Assembly: GCA_933207985.1 (NCBI GenBank)
Contig: OW240912.1
Coordinates: 228,148,440 to 228,212,439 of the forward strand
Direction of reading: 5' to 3'
Length of the DNA stretch: 64,000 nucleotides
From: Pelobates cultripes
Lineage: Eukaryota; Chordata; Amphibia; Anura; Pelobatidae
A program made the position numbers and the translations under genes. The notes beneath the pieces were generated by a model. That model searched no databases, was not told the DNA's origin, and worked only from the letters and a program-made list of their open reading frames with translations. Shown here in pieces: positions 34,263 to 46,371 of this stretch. Each line of letters opens with the position of its first letter. The stretch's first letter is position 1.

Positions 34263-34462
34263 CTCCTGCTATACAGTTCAATACAAGTATGCAATTACGC
34301 ATGCAGATAAAAGAATGATTTTACCATAAAAGAGTCAGTTTATACATACCAGCTGTATTTCAACAGCAGTTGAAGGTCGGTGATTAAGCAGCTGCAACTT
34401 TTCTGCTCTACAAAAAAATAAATAAAAAAAAAATAAAAAAAAATATATATATATATATATAT
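34226..34462. repeat. (TA)n microsatellites around the CRCP exon
   Basis: A TA tract at about 34226-34259 and an A-rich/TA tract at about 34420-34462 flank the 58-nt CRCP exon at 34350-34407. Confidence 0.8.
34350..34407 (-). CDS. CRCP: CRCP (RPC9) internal exon
   Basis: A 58-nt minus-strand exon between a TTTTTTGTAG acceptor and a GTATGT donor. With one base completing the split Lys codon from the previous exon, it reads AEKLQLLNHRPSTAVEIQL. That matches vertebrate CRCP at all but about one position. It belongs to the HRDC-like helical domain shared with Rpb4. It was too short to show up as an open frame and was found by homology and splice sites. The next intron (34349 to 22746, about 11.6 kb) contains the DIRS element on the opposite strand. 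Confidence 0.93.
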
Positions 34463-34559
34463 AAAATAAAGACAAATATTTAATGTATTCAGTCATTGTT
34501 GATATGAGTGTTCAGCATTTCAAAAAAGAGATTTAGTCTGTACATTAACTTGTAATCTA

Positions 34560-35550
34560 TGCACTAAAGGAACTAACACACACTACTTTGTTTTTTTTTG
34601 GACAAGGACTAGCCTTTGGTTACTTGTCCTTTAACATGTGGTGAATTCCATATAAATATAAACAAACATACATAACTTAAAGAACAAGCAATATGATAAT
34701 GCCTCAAATATATAACACAATCACAACTTTTCAAACTATGGAAAAACACATATATACAGATACAACTGGACAGCTTTTTGCAATTTCCTAATTTGCAAAT
34801 CAATTCATTTTCCAGTTTCACCAAGAGAGGGCAATGAAGAGTCATCACAAATCGGAAACAATCTCCTTTATAAAAAGGGTACTCCAGTCTAGCAACAGTG
34901 GCAAACCAAAACAAGGGGGAAAAGCAGTCCGAATGGCCCCTGAGTGCCACCTCAAACAGAACCCAGTTTCAGACCAGGGCCCATAGTCGGTGGGAAGGAG
35001 GTGACCTGCAGTCCTCTCCAAGTGCCAAGGTAACAGATACTTCCGTTACAGTTCCCTTCTGCATACCTCCCAACATTTCAAATGGGCAATGAGGGGCACA
35101 TTCATTTTATGATTGTGAGTGGGGGTGCAGCCAGGGGTGGGCTATCCTGGAAAATTTTAGGTGACTTACTAATTACAATTTATACGAATGTAATTTAGAA
35201 CAATAACCAGGTACATTATTTGCACAGACTGATTTCTAAACACATTTATTGTAGTTTAATACCCAGTAGACACGCTTCCTGGAGTTTAGATGTCCAGTGT
35301 CTTTAAATCACCCATATGAGAGCAATGGGTCAATGCATTCCTATGGGGAAGGCATTAGGTTCCCCCATTGGCTGATGTCAGAGGAGGAGCCCGACCCAGT
35401 GCTAAGGGCCTTGGTGCTGGAATCAGGTAGGTGCTTAAAGATTATTTTATCCTTTAGTGGCTAGGGCGGGACATGGGGGCAACGGGGTCAGTAAGGGGCT
35501 GCAAATCGGATTAACATCTGAAGGTAAGACGATGCCCAGGCACTCCTGTC
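34560..35550. other. Intron sequence without a recognised gene
   Basis: Contains a frog-type repeat fragment near 35060-35140 (CATACCTCCCAACATTT) and a MITE-like tail (35270-35420). No exon was recognised. Confidence 0.4.
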
Positions 35551-35554
35551 CTCA

Positions 35555-35942
35555 TAACAACTTCATTAAAATTTAAAAGGACTACTTTGCCTTATGTATT
35601 TTTCATAAACTTGACAAAAAGCAGAGCTAATGCTGCCAAGTCTTCAGCTGTCATAAGGTAATAAGGCACCGTCTGTGGAGGATCACGCACTTTTGTAGGA
35701 TCCTTCATAGACATCAGTGTGCATGGACGAGAGTACAGCATTGACCTCAGCTCCTGGCAGATGAAGCACCAGGATCTGAATCGGACCTTACCAAAGAAGA
35801 TGGCAGTGGGCGCGAGGGGTAGGTTCAGGTAAGTGAAAATTACTTGTCAATGAACACTGGGTCTGGAAGCAGAGCAGTCACCTTCTCTAGTTCTTTGCCA
35901 AATATGACCCCAGAAAGTTGTCAAAGCCACTTTTAAAGCAGT
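35555..35942. mobile_element. TTAA-type MITE family C, copy 1
   Basis: Starts near TTTAAAAGGACTACTTTGCC and ends near CAAAGCCACTTTTAAAG. The body (CTTGACAAA...CAAGTCTTCAGCTGTCA...GAGGATC...CATAGACA) aligns with 44955-45277. It is non-coding. Confidence 0.6.
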
Positions 35943-36769
35943 TTTACATCGTTGGGCTAGTGTAATGAGAGAACCATTAAAAGAACACTCCAAACACTGT
36001 AGCTAGTAAATTGTGCCACGGCATCCTCTGTGTTTAAATAGAATATATATAGAGCTTGGAGCATCATCTTTTCACGCTCAGCCCTGGGCTTAGCTAAGAC
36101 AGAAAGCTTCTGGTCAACTGTAGTGGGGGCAGGGAGAGGCTATCAGCGTACCTCAGGTAAGAAATCAGACAATTCTAAAATAGTTTACTTACAATGGGAG
36201 GGAGCTCATGGACACTCCTGGCACAATAGCCACTACAGCGCTTTGAGCATTCCTTCAAGAGGTATAGGGGACCTTTCTTTTATCATTCTTTATTTAGGTT
36301 GTGCATAAGATAACAAACAGGCTGATGATCCCAGGACAGCATTGTCAAGCATATAGAAACAAACATAGTAGGATATTGGCATGGCATGCATAGCAATAGC
36401 ACAATTTTGTAAAAAGAACATCAGGCTATGCAGATACATCCAAGAGGCTGTGATTCTTCGGAATTGTTAATAAATGATTAGCTAGACACGAGATGAATAT
36501 ACCATAAGGGCTTGCTTTGGTTGGCTAGGCATAAATGTCTAGGTAGGAATAGAAAGGGAGCTGAAAAGCAGATAAAACCTCTCACATGACCCTGGAGGGA
36601 TGGGGTGGCCGGAGCTGCTGCAGGGGGACTGCTGGGGTCTCCAGCAGTCCCCCCTGACCGTAATCGCCGCAGATCGCCAGTCCAGGTAAGTCCAGGGCTC
36701 CTATTTGCTGCGGACATATTAGGCACGTCTGCGGTCCTTAACAACCAATTTTTTTTTTCCGGACGAATG

Positions 36770-36775
<6 letters not shown>

Positions 36776-36823
<48 letters not shown>

Positions 36824-36840
36824 TACATACACACACACAC
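36776..36840. repeat. (TA)n and (CA)n microsatellite
   Basis: ATATATAT run of about 36 bp followed by ACACACAC/ATAC repeats. Overlapping open frames on both strands here are repeat artefacts. Confidence 0.85.
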
Positions 36841-36913
36841 CAAGGTCCTTGCACTCAGACTAACCCAAATATTAAATGCCGGGTGCACTTTAAGCCACAG
36901 CCAAAAAATATAG

Positions 36914-37047
36914 AATAGTAAAAGAGGGCTTGCACTCACGGTCTTTAGACGTAAAAAAGTTTTCTTTATTAGGAGTTATGCCATAATTTCTAATAAAGAA
37001 ACTTTTTTATGTCTAAAGACCGTGAGTGCAAGCCCTCTTTTACTATT
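36914..37047. repeat. Near-perfect 130-bp palindrome
   Basis: AATAGTAAAAGAGGGCTTGC at the left pairs with GCAAGCCCTCTTTTACTATT at the right. The arms extend about 60 bp to a centre near 36978, with few mismatches. TA microsatellites lie on both sides (36776-36812 and 37054-37093). It is probably the hairpin end of a retroelement or fold-back element. Confidence 0.8.
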
Positions 37048-37050
37048 TTT

Positions 37051-37093
<43 letters not shown>

Positions 37094-37095
<2 letters not shown>

Positions 37096-37468
37096 CCTGG
37101 CCATATCCATGGCAGCACAACAGTGGGTAGCTCCTCCCTATCCCTAACCAGACAGAAACCTAATTAAAACAGAAGGTATAGGTAACCCCTCTCACCCTCA
37201 ATCTTTTTGCTCCTGTCATATCCCTCATTCTAAGACTAGAGAATTTTTCTTTTTGGCTTACCTGAGGGTTGTTACCTTCTGCCTCAAGGGAGTTCAGCCT
37301 CTTTTCCTTGGGAAGTCTTCAGTACGCGGCCCTGTGCAAAGGTTACCCCCTGGAAAGACCCCTTTAGTGACCGGGGATTCTAACTTGCTGTGACCCTTGG
37401 GGTAGCAAGATCATGCCATCACCATGATTCCTGCAGTGACCAAGGGGTAGCAGATTATATATATATGT
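37094..37468. other. Unassigned repeat-like block
   Basis: The CTGGCCATATCCATGGCAGC start and the CT-rich body recall terminal parts of DIRS- or Polinton-like frog repeats, but no boundary or coding motif supports a firm call. Confidence 0.25.
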
Positions 37469-37506
37469 GTATTTTGATATAATATATATATATTATATCA
37501 AAATAC
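37469..37506. repeat. AT-rich hairpin, second member of the 13645 family
   Basis: GTATTTTGATATAATATA mirrors TATATTATATCAAAATAC, then ACAGTTAGAATAAAATTAC as at 13697-13713. A TA tract (37524-37549) and a GC-rich hairpin (CAGCAGGGGGTCCCCCTGCTG, 37594-37614) follow. Confidence 0.65.
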
Positions 37507-37523
37507 AGTTAGAATAAAATTAC

Positions 37524-37556
<33 letters not shown>

Positions 37557-37619
37557 TTATTAATTTAAAAACTTTCTTTTTACTTTTTATTACCAGCAGG
37601 GGGTCCCCCTGCTGGCAGC

Positions 37620-39500
37620 ACTGTGGACACCTATTGTGGCCATGTGACCGCTCTTTTAGAAATTCTGTATACTGTTGTACGCAGGACTGTCTCTCAAAGC
37701 CTTGCATGGGTCAAATGGCACAACAGTGGGGTTTATTTTATCTAACACTTATTATATGGCACCGTGAACAAGGCTGTTTTACAAATCTAGCATTCATAGT
37801 AAAGGGAGTGCCACCAGCAAGTCTCCGCAATTTATTCTCAGTTTCTGCTACATTAATGAATGACAGGGTTTCCTTTTTTTTTTTTCTTAACATGAAGGGG
37901 CCAATTAACAGATTAGTTTGATAAAGTTACATTGCTAAAATAGACATAAATGGTCTATATGCTATGAAAATGCATCCCATCCCACCAGTTAATTATTCCC
38001 TGCCCCAAACAAATTCAAAATAGTAAAGAGAATGTTAAAGGGACACTCTGGGCGCCATAACCATTTCCAACTCACTGTTTCTGAATAGTTTAATAAAGAA
38101 ACAAAGTTCCCTGGAGACCACAACCTGACCCCCTCTAATGGAATGGCTAAGGGGGAGTTAAGTTCTGCCTAACACCATCCCAAATCACACCAGCAATAAA
38201 AAAAAAACACAAAAAAAACCAAACTATTCTACCATTTTAGTAGATGTAATAATGGAGGTGAGGAGGGTATGAAAAAGCTAGCTTTTACAAGCTGCAGAAC
38301 TAGTTTCTGCAGCTACTGTAAACCCTCCAATTTTTTGCAAAAGTGTCCAGTCAGAGTCTTCTTACTGCGCATGTGTGCGACTGCTAGTCATAAACTTCTC
38401 AATCAGCTCATTGAGAAATGTATTACTGGAGATCAGCACATTAATTTTGAGAGAAGATCCCAGGTTAAAGAGCCTGGAATCAAGTCTCAAAACAGATTAC
38501 CCACATATGGGATCCATACAAACGGTATGAAACATCAAAAATAAATAATAAAAATAAATTGTTATTAGAGAAAAATAATAAATGAATGACTATGTGAAGT
38601 GAATAAAAAGGGACAATCTCCTAAATTGCCTGCCAGCTTCCTTACATAAATACAACTAAGTTTGATACCACTTGTCTAACCCCTATTAATCCAATCAATA
38701 GTTACAATCCAATAGAGAAATGGGAGTAAACTTGTATCAATTGTTTTCAAACAAAGTTATCTGGAAGGTAGTCATTGTATTTCAAAGTAACCGTATACAA
38801 ATACTTTTTTAGAATGCAGCTTAAGCAGAGATATGAAGGAAATGTTTAAATATTAGACGAAATTAGAGAATCTCTTACGAGTAGCGTTTGCACAGAGAAG
38901 TAGGGTAAGCCAGTAGTGTCCATGAAAGGGATAGGAAGGTAGAAACTCCTAACTGAATTCTACTCCCACATTATCACAGATCACACACCCTCACAATATC
39001 TTGCTTGTCGGCTAGGAGCATAATAATGTACAACAGGTAAAAGAAATGAGATAGTAATTGAAGAAAAGGATCTGGGACTGTATAGGTAGCAAATGGCCCA
39101 TAGAAAAAGTATATATATTGTGTTCAAATCTATCCAGACCTAAGTATACCACACAAACAAATCCCCATTCAGATCCCTTAAGACCAAAGTAACATAAGCC
39201 TAGTGAATGCTGCTCCCTTAGCCAAATCAAGCGTCCTGATAACTAAACTAGCTGCTTCAAGTCAGCTCTAGGTATGCATTCACTGTCTCATCTATTCCAG
39301 CATACCAGGGACAAACGGATAGCCCCCAAACGAGCGTCTCACTAGCTGTTTCCCTGCTGCTTGCTTTCTGACATACCGCAGCCTAGTAAAGATGTGAGGG
39401 AGTGAACCTCCCCTTGTTTAGACTGATCTCTAACTTGCTGATTACTTGTAGGCGGCTCTAATCAAAAATGAATAATGAATTACCTCCTGAGGATGTGGCA
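37620..39500. other. Intron sequence without a recognised gene
   Basis: A lone TTAA-MITE left end (TTAAAGGGACACTCTGGGCG) lies at about 38035. No exon was recognised. The short frames at 37634-37921 and 38269-38544 have no support. Confidence 0.4.
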
Positions 39501-39540
39501 GGCACACTAAGAGGTCCATGAGTTAAAAGCTAAAGCGTCC

Positions 39541-40790
39541 TACCCAACGCGCGTTTCGGCGCTATACAGGCGCCTTTGTCAAGGGTAATACCGCCGAGTC
39601 GAGCTTGCCGGTCATTTGAAGGTTTTAGCTCCGCCCATTGGATGACGTGATATGGCTAATCATATGTTGACACGTCCTCGTGGGCAAGTTTAGGGTCCAT
39701 AGGGCAGTATACACCCCTTTTGGACTTCGGAGTGTGCTTCCAATAGAATTAACCCCTACAGGGGAGAATTAAACCTATATTAACCCATAAATGTAGTTGC
39801 TCACAGGATTAAAATCCCATCGAAAATTATAAGGTGAGAGAATATAGTATGTTTTAGAAGAAATGAACCCTCCCAATGTGAGGGCTCCAAATAATCCACC
39901 CATAGTTTTATAAAATCACAAAGGATTATCCTGTACAAAATAAACAGCATCAATTCTTGCTTATTCCTGAGGGGGAGACAAAACAATGCCAATCAGAAAA
40001 AACCCTAGATATGGGGACTTGCAATCCCTAATGTGGGACCCTAACTCAGTCAGTATGTTCATTATGTACATACCATACAAAAAAACAGAGCTAATTTATT
40101 TAACATAAAGGATAAAATATTGATGTTTATATCAAATTAAATATCTAAATGACAACTAGTAGTTTACTTAAAGAATTATGGTGTGTATAGACTAAGTAAA
40201 AATATGCGCAGAAAGAAAAAATTAATTTGATCTCTGAAGACTTGTATACACATCACAGCTTCAACGCTAATAGGTTCAGAGACAAAAAAAAACACAGACC
40301 CTATAAACTTAGATATCAGAAAGTGATACACTATTTTGAAAAACTTTTATAGTGTTCGTAAGGCAAGGAACTTGACAACGTATTAACCAGACAAATGGAT
40401 TATATATTTGAGAGAAACTTGTTGTTAGAAAAAATTGATTAAAGATTAAAAGAGTGGATGCTTTGACAAAAAGGAGAGAACGAGAATCCTTCATTCAGTC
40501 CATTTGGACTCAGGGTTCCCAATCTATATATCCAGAAGGATTCTCATTGCCTAATAAATCTATCCCCACGCCTTTGAGTTCTCTTATGCAGTTCGAGGCC
40601 ACAAAAAAGTAGACCCTTAGGGTCACTTGCATGGCAATCCCTCAGATGTCTCGAAATGGGGGTATCTATCCGATTTTTTGGGAGATCTAATATGTTCCTT
40701 AATTCATTGTTTAAAGGGATGGAACGTTTTACCAGCATATTTTAGGTTGCATTGGCAGGTTAGTAAATACACTAACCCTGCCATATTGCA
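39541..40790 (-). mobile_element. Penelope-like retroelement 3' part with hammerhead-like motif
   Basis: The minus strand carries a decayed GIY-YIG endonuclease end (40445-40790), then about 0.9 kb of tail. The tail closes on a hammerhead-ribozyme-like sequence at 39541-39584 (TTGACAA, stem GGCGCC/GGCGC, CGAAACGCGCG). Penelope-like elements are known to carry hammerhead motifs. The 5' part with the RT is absent, so this is a truncated copy. Confidence 0.7.
40445..40790 (-). pseudogene. GIY-YIG endonuclease fragment of a Penelope-like element
   Basis: In minus-strand order one frame reads VYLLTCQCNLKYAGKT, corresponding to the GIY and YIG signature blocks in altered form. Across a frameshift near 40675 (poly-A run) it continues RIDTPISRHLRDCHASDPKG and LELHKRTQRRGDRFIRQ. 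After an in-frame TGA it gives ESFWIYRLGTLSPNGLNEGF. That order is typical of the Penelope endonuclease. The frameshift and stops show that it is dead. Confidence 0.75.
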
Positions 40791-40799
40791 AAATAATAG

Positions 40800-41576
40800 T
40801 ATTTTTTCTTTTTTCTAACATTTGCTCTTTTTGGGTTATGCCCATATTACCCATTTTGTCCCATAAGACTGTGGATTTAGACTTTCCCTTTCTCTTCAGT
40901 CTTGTTTTTTTTACTTTTATAAAAGAAGTCATCTGGAACAGGCAATTTAACCCTAAGGCACTGAAAACTGTTAAGTTCTGTTTTTTAGCGCAACTGTCAT
41001 TTTCTGTCACATTAACGGACGCCACCAGTCTGCTTTAGTTGTTTTGTTTTGTGTGTAAGTGAGCCAATTACGAGCTTTCCTGGAGTTATTGATGTAATCC
41101 CATCAATGACGTGTAGCTGGTAATGGTATCAGCGGTTATTGGTTCTCAGTCTGTCCCTGTCACTTTACGGAATTCCGTCTAGTTACAGTGTTTTGAAGTG
41201 CCCATTCCGTTCTTTACAATTTATATTCACAACCTTTGTTTTATCTCCTACCTACTCTTACAGTTTCTGTGCTGTCTATTGTGGCTACGCATTATTGCGG
41301 TTTCAAACAGGAATTATACAGTGATTCCCTTTATTCCACTCTGATGGAAATGATAGTTTGTCATTAAATTATATAAACTAGCTCTTATGTGCTTATCTAC
41401 ATTTCTTATACATTCCAAAACTTTGGGGGTGGGGGGAGATATTTTATGTGTTTTATGCTGTGTAGGTGTCTGTGATGCTGTGTGCCTATTTGTATGTGTT
41501 TGTGTGCATGTGTATATTTATGTGACACTGAGTGCAGGCTGTGTTTGTGTGTATATTTGACACCAAGTGTATCTGT
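40800..41576. other. No gene seen
   Basis: AT-rich intron sequence. The 98-codon minus-strand frame 40729-41025 only touches the Penelope relic at its end and is otherwise unrecognised. Confidence 0.4.
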
Positions 41577-41583
41577 TGAAGGG

Positions 41584-41912
41584 ACACAATAGGCACCCAG
41601 ACCACGTCAACTCATTGAAGTGGTCTGGGTGCAGTGTCCCTGTCCCCCTTAGCCCTATAATGTTTTAGTGAAACCGCAATGTTTACATTGCAGTACTAAG
41701 ACAGTCTCTAGTGGCTGTCTACTAGACAGCAACTAGAGGCGCTTCCTACTTTCTAGGCAACTTTAAGTCGCCTACCTTTAAGTCGCTTTGCATGAGGACA
41801 TTCAGCATCAGTAAAATCCACACAGGAAAGCACTGATTCAATGTGTACAAGTGAGGGGGGATGCAGAGGGAGCAGATATAGACTTGTATTCCCAACACTA
41901 TAGTATCCCTTT
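41584..41912. mobile_element. TTAA-type MITE, old copy
   Basis: Left end AGGGACACAATAGGCAC after TTGA, right end CACTATAGTATCCCT before TTAG, so both target sites have mutated. The subterminal hairpin at 41592-41632 retains GGCACCCAGACCACGTCA and its partner. Confidence 0.7.
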
Positions 41913-42439
41913 AGGCTCTCAAGGTTATTCACTAAACTCTACAATTTAGTGAAATAAATTAAAGTGAACTGAAAAATTTAGGCAAAAAAGGCTAATGTGA
42001 AATTATTATTTAACTCAGCTCTAGTCACAGCTTGGCTGATTTAGCTTACATTTTAAAACCCAGTTTTAATTTACCACAATTTGAAGTTTAGCTCATGAAC
42101 ACCAGTGTCTGTGATGCTGTGTGTGTTACACTTTGTGTGTCTGGCTACATGTGGTGTTTTTCATTGTGTGCATGGTTGGATGTGTTTTAGTATTAGTATT
42201 TGTGTGTCTGATTGAACCTTTGTTTGAGTCTGGTTGTTTTTATCCTTATTATGGTTGACTTGCTTTTTTGCAGGCTTTTTGATTATGAAACATTAGTCAT
42301 GGAGTTACATAAGTGTCACGGTTCTCACTGGGACATCCAGACGGCCAGACGTGGTCACCCCAGAAGTGCCCAACAGGGGATATGAACCTCTCTCTGAGTG
42401 CAGTGTCAGTTCAGTGACTCTGGTTCCTGTTTTTGTGTA

Positions 42440-43827
42440 CAGTTGCAAGAAAAAAAATGTGAACCCTTTGGAATTATATGGATTTCTGCACAAATTGGTC
42501 ATAAAATGTGATCTGATCATCATCTAAGTCACAATAATAAACAATCACAGTATGCTTAAACTAATAACACACAAAGAATGAAATGTTGCCATGTTTTTAT
42601 TGAACACACCATGGAAACATTCACAGTGCAGTTGGAAAAAGTATGTGAACCCTTGGATTTAATAACTGGTTGAACCTCCTTTGGCAGCAATAACTTCAAC
42701 CAAATGTTTCCTGTAGTTGCAGAGACATGCACAACGGTCAGGAGTAATTCTTGACCATTCCTCTTTATAGAACTGTTTCAGTTCAGCAATATTCTTGGGA
42801 TGTCTGGTGTGAATCGCTTTCTTGAGGTCATGCCACAGCATCTCAATCGGGTTGAGGTCAGGACTCTGACTGGGCCACTTCACAAGGCGTATTTTCTTCT
42901 GTTTAAGCCATTCTGTTATTGATTTACTTCTATGCTTTGGGTCATTGTCCTGTTGCAACACCCATCTTCTGTTGAGCTTCAGCTGGTAGACAGATGGCCT
43001 TAAGTTCTCCTGCAAAATGTCTTGATAAACTTGAGAATTCATTTTTCCTTCGATGTTAGCAATCCGTCCAGGCCCTGACGGAGCAAAGCAGCCCCAAACC
43101 ATGATGCCCTCACCACCATACTTCATTCTTGTTTAGTGTTTTACGTATTGTAGATTTGCTAACAGGGATGTTAGCATTTGCCAGTGACTTTTGTAAATCT
43201 TTAGCTGACACTCAAGGATTCTTCTTCACCTGATTGAGCAGTCTGCGCTGTGCTCTTGCAGTCATCTTTACAGGATGGCCACTCCTAGGGAGAGTAGCAG
43301 CAGTGCTGAACTTTCTCCATTTATAGACAATTTGTCTTACCGTGGACTGATGAAGAGCAAGGCTTTTGGAGATACTTTTATAACCCTTTCCAGCTTTATG
43401 TAAGTCAACAATTCTTAATCGTAGGTCTTCTGAGAGCTCTTTTGTGCGAGGCATCATTCACATCAGGCAATGCTTCTTGTGAAAAGCAAACCCAGAACTA
43501 GTGTGTGTTTTTATAGGGCAGCTGTAACCAACACCTCCAATCTCATCTCATTGATTGGACTCCAGTTGGCTGACATCTCACTCCAATTAGCTCTTGGAGA
43601 TGTCATTAGTCTAGGGGTTCACATACTTTTTCCACCTGCACTGTGAATGTTTACATGGTGTGTTCAAAAAAAACATGGCAACATTTGATTCTTTGTGTGT
43701 TATTAGTTTAAGCAGACTGTGATTGTCTATTGTTGTGACTTAGATGATGATCAGATCACATTTTATGACCAATTTGTGCAGAAATCCATATCATTCCAAA
43801 GGGTTCACATACTTTTTCTTGCAACTG
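42440..43827 (-). mobile_element. Tc1-like transposon, internally deleted
   Basis: It is flanked by TA (42438-42439 and 43828-43829) with inverted repeats of about 210 bp. Each repeat carries the phrase AGTATGTGAACCC at both its outer and inner ends, the IR/DR arrangement of Sleeping Beauty-type elements. The transposase on the minus strand is broken (see 42659-43457). The long inverted repeats remain similar, so it could be moved by a transposase in trans. Confidence 0.93.
42659..43457 (-). pseudogene. Tc1 transposase, nonsense mutation and deletion
   Basis: The N-terminal 81 codons (from 43457) carry the paired-like HTH ([20 protein letters not shown]) and the GHPVKMTAR hinge. They end at a TGA at 43212-43214 after KKNP; a CGA-to-TGA change by CpG decay is likely. 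The downstream part from 43126 holds GGEGIMVWGCF, QDNDPKHRSKS (second Asp) and [16 protein letters not shown] (third acidic residue), and ends KGGSTSY. The stretch with the first catalytic Asp is missing. A deletion of roughly 70-80 codons joins near 43127-43135. Confidence 0.9.
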
Positions 43828-44954
43828 TATCTTGAGCCAGTGTTCTCCAGACAGCTCCTGACCTTGGCTTATCTAATCATTTACTCTGACCTCTGGCTTC
43901 CCCTGACTTTGGCTTTCCATGACTACTGTTCTGCTTGTCCTTGCCTGTACTACAACTTGGAGCTATATTCCTGCACGGCCCCGTGCACAGACTCACAGCC
44001 TAGGTGGCTTCTTACCTTGGTCTGTGTTTATTTGCAAGGGTGAGCGTATAACTCTGCATGTCGGACTCCACATCAGGTAAGATCCTGACAATAAGGTTTC
44101 CAGACCAGCTATTTTTGCCTCAATTTTTTTTTTCAGATTTAATTTAGTTTAGTGACTATTCCGGTGTTTCTGTGTGTGCTTTTTTGACCAGCTGCCAGTG
44201 TGTATATTTGTTAGTTTGAAATATGATCAGACTGTTCTGGGTTTTGTGCCCAGCGTGTAATAAAAAATAAATAGGGTTTACCATTTAGTATTTAACATTC
44301 AGCTCTAAGTTCTGCAAAAGATCTAAAAACGGATCAAAGAGTGTTTGATATCTGATAATCTTACATTTATTTGTAAACATTCAGCTTCCATATGAAAGTG
44401 GCTTTGAAATTGTCGGTTTCTGTCTTGTTATTCCTTCTAAAATGTACATTAGTATGACAAAAAAAAAAAAAGTTGATGTCAAGTGAAAACTAAATTTTAA
44501 CCATTACCTGCTGTAGGATATTTAAAAATATGAACACTCCATTGGTGCATCCAACAGTTGTGTCAGAATAGTACTATGTTTCTATGTAATGGGGAAAGAA
44601 TTTTTGCAATGTTTTGCCTTCTTACTTATGGTCCCCACTGGACACTAGGTTTCCTCTCTTGTGGGCTTATTACATCTGGTTTCTCCAGAGTTGCAGAACC
44701 CAAATGCCTATTATTCCGGCCATTCACTGGGTGAGCATCAGCTGATCCCCCCTCATCACAAAAGGACATGTCAAGTTGTAGGGTCTTTGCAACAAAATAA
44801 AAATACCACAAATTAACTGTACCACTATACAGCAGTTCTGACACCCCCTCCCACCCAAATTAGTATGTAATAAAGATAAAATTTTTATGAAATACTCACC
44901 TTGACTGTGTTGGAATGTCACAGAAATTACAATACAATCAAACGATATCATACG

Positions 44955-45277
44955 ACAAAGTATAGAATACTTTGTCCTATGCATATTTCATAGGCTTGAC
45001 AAACAGGCTGAGCAACCACTGCCAAGCTATGTCAAGCCCTCAGCTGTCACTAGTGAAAAAGGCTTTGTCTAAAGAGTCTCCCGTGGATCCTCCATAGACA
45101 CTAGTGTTGCCCTCTCAAGCATGTGAGAGAGTGCAACTTGACATTGGCTCCTATCAGATGAAGCTCCTGGAGCTGAAGAGGATCCCATGAAAAGCACGGC
45201 AGAGAGGGACAGGTTCAGATAAGTAAACCATTGCAAAATATGAAAAGACTCCATAAAGTGACAGAGCCACTTTAAGT
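44955..45277. mobile_element. MITE family C, copy 2
   Basis: The body (CTTGACAAACAGGCTGAGCA, CAAGCCCTCAGCTGTCACTA, GTGGATCCTCCATAGACACTAG) aligns with 35555-35942. The right end is GACAGAGCCACTTTAAG. It is non-coding. Confidence 0.6.
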
Positions 45278-46371
45278 AATTTAATTTTCATCATTTCTTG
45301 CAATCAGAATCTGTTATACGAGCCCAAGCATAAAGTACAGTGTGCATATAAGCATTGTTCCTGAGATAGGAGCATTAGACTAAACTCCAGGAAATGGACC
45401 TACAGAAGCTACCTTATTCATACATATTTATCCTGGTGAGTGACATGGAGCCTACTACAGAACCATCAGACTTTCTTCTGATACTACTGCTCTATTAAGG
45501 GATTGGGAAATCTCGCCTCTTGATAGGAGGGTAGCAATTCTACCCCATAAAAACTGTACTTGAGTCATGAGGCACCTCACAATGGACCATAAAATAATTT
45601 GCCAGGATCGCCTACAAACATGTTCCAAAATATCTCATTTATTGGCTCACCTTTCCCAGCTGACACTTCCTTGTCACCGCCTTGACTGCTTTAAAAATAG
45701 GTGGTGGCAAAAAAAATCATATTTCCTTGCCTTTCAGAACTATATGACCCATAACAACTTCAAGCTACACTCAAACATCTCCAGTACTATTCTGACACAA
45801 CTGTTGGATGCACCAATGGAGACCCCAAGCACCCATTTGATACCAGAGTTTTATATTCTTATTATTTAATTTGCCTCATGTCATCTGATGCACCAATTGC
45901 CTCTGGCTACATATGGATGACATTATAGATGAGAATCAATATGTTTGCTGTTACCCAGAAATTAAAAAATAGTGTTGAAACACAAGGCATGTATTTTACT
46001 GATCATTTTTCCACTAGTAATTATGGTTATCCACTATGTAAATGGGTTAACAAGATAATTGGAACATATGGCTTTCATCAAAGAAGCAAGTGCAGATTAA
46101 ATAGTTATTATTGGTGAGCAGAGGCTTAACACAGGATGTTCTGAAAAAGTGTTTATAATGTGATGATTAAACTGGACGCAAATATCTACTGCACTCGGCA
46201 AGACTCTGATGGGTGGAAATTACATTGAATGCCTCAAGCTGTGTGCTGAATCGCCACATAAGCCTGAGGAGCCTTTTAATATTTGTATTGCTAGTTAGAA
46301 AATGCCAACAAATTCTAAAATCTGGGCATGTTTACAAGTGGCAACATAATTTTTTTGAAATGCAAACTTAA
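45278..46371. other. No gene seen
   Basis: AT-rich intron sequence. Frames 45567-45869 and 45929-46117 show no recognised domain, splice signals or family. Confidence 0.4.

Larger units (their letters stand above)
42314..44090 (+). mobile_element. Solo LTR split by a Tc1 insertion
   Basis: TGTCACGG at 42314 and GATCCTGACA at 44090 are flanked by a perfect 5-bp duplication ATAAG (42309-42313 and 44091-44095). Removing the Tc1 (42440-43827 plus one TA) leaves an LTR of about 387 bp. The orientation is assumed from TG...CA only. The order of events is LTR insertion, then recombination to a solo LTR, then Tc1 insertion. Confidence 0.85.

Noticed and set aside
37094..37440. Possible second DIRS-like terminus
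   Set aside because: Only a vague resemblance of CATGGCAGCA-type sequence; no inverted partner or coding remnant found.
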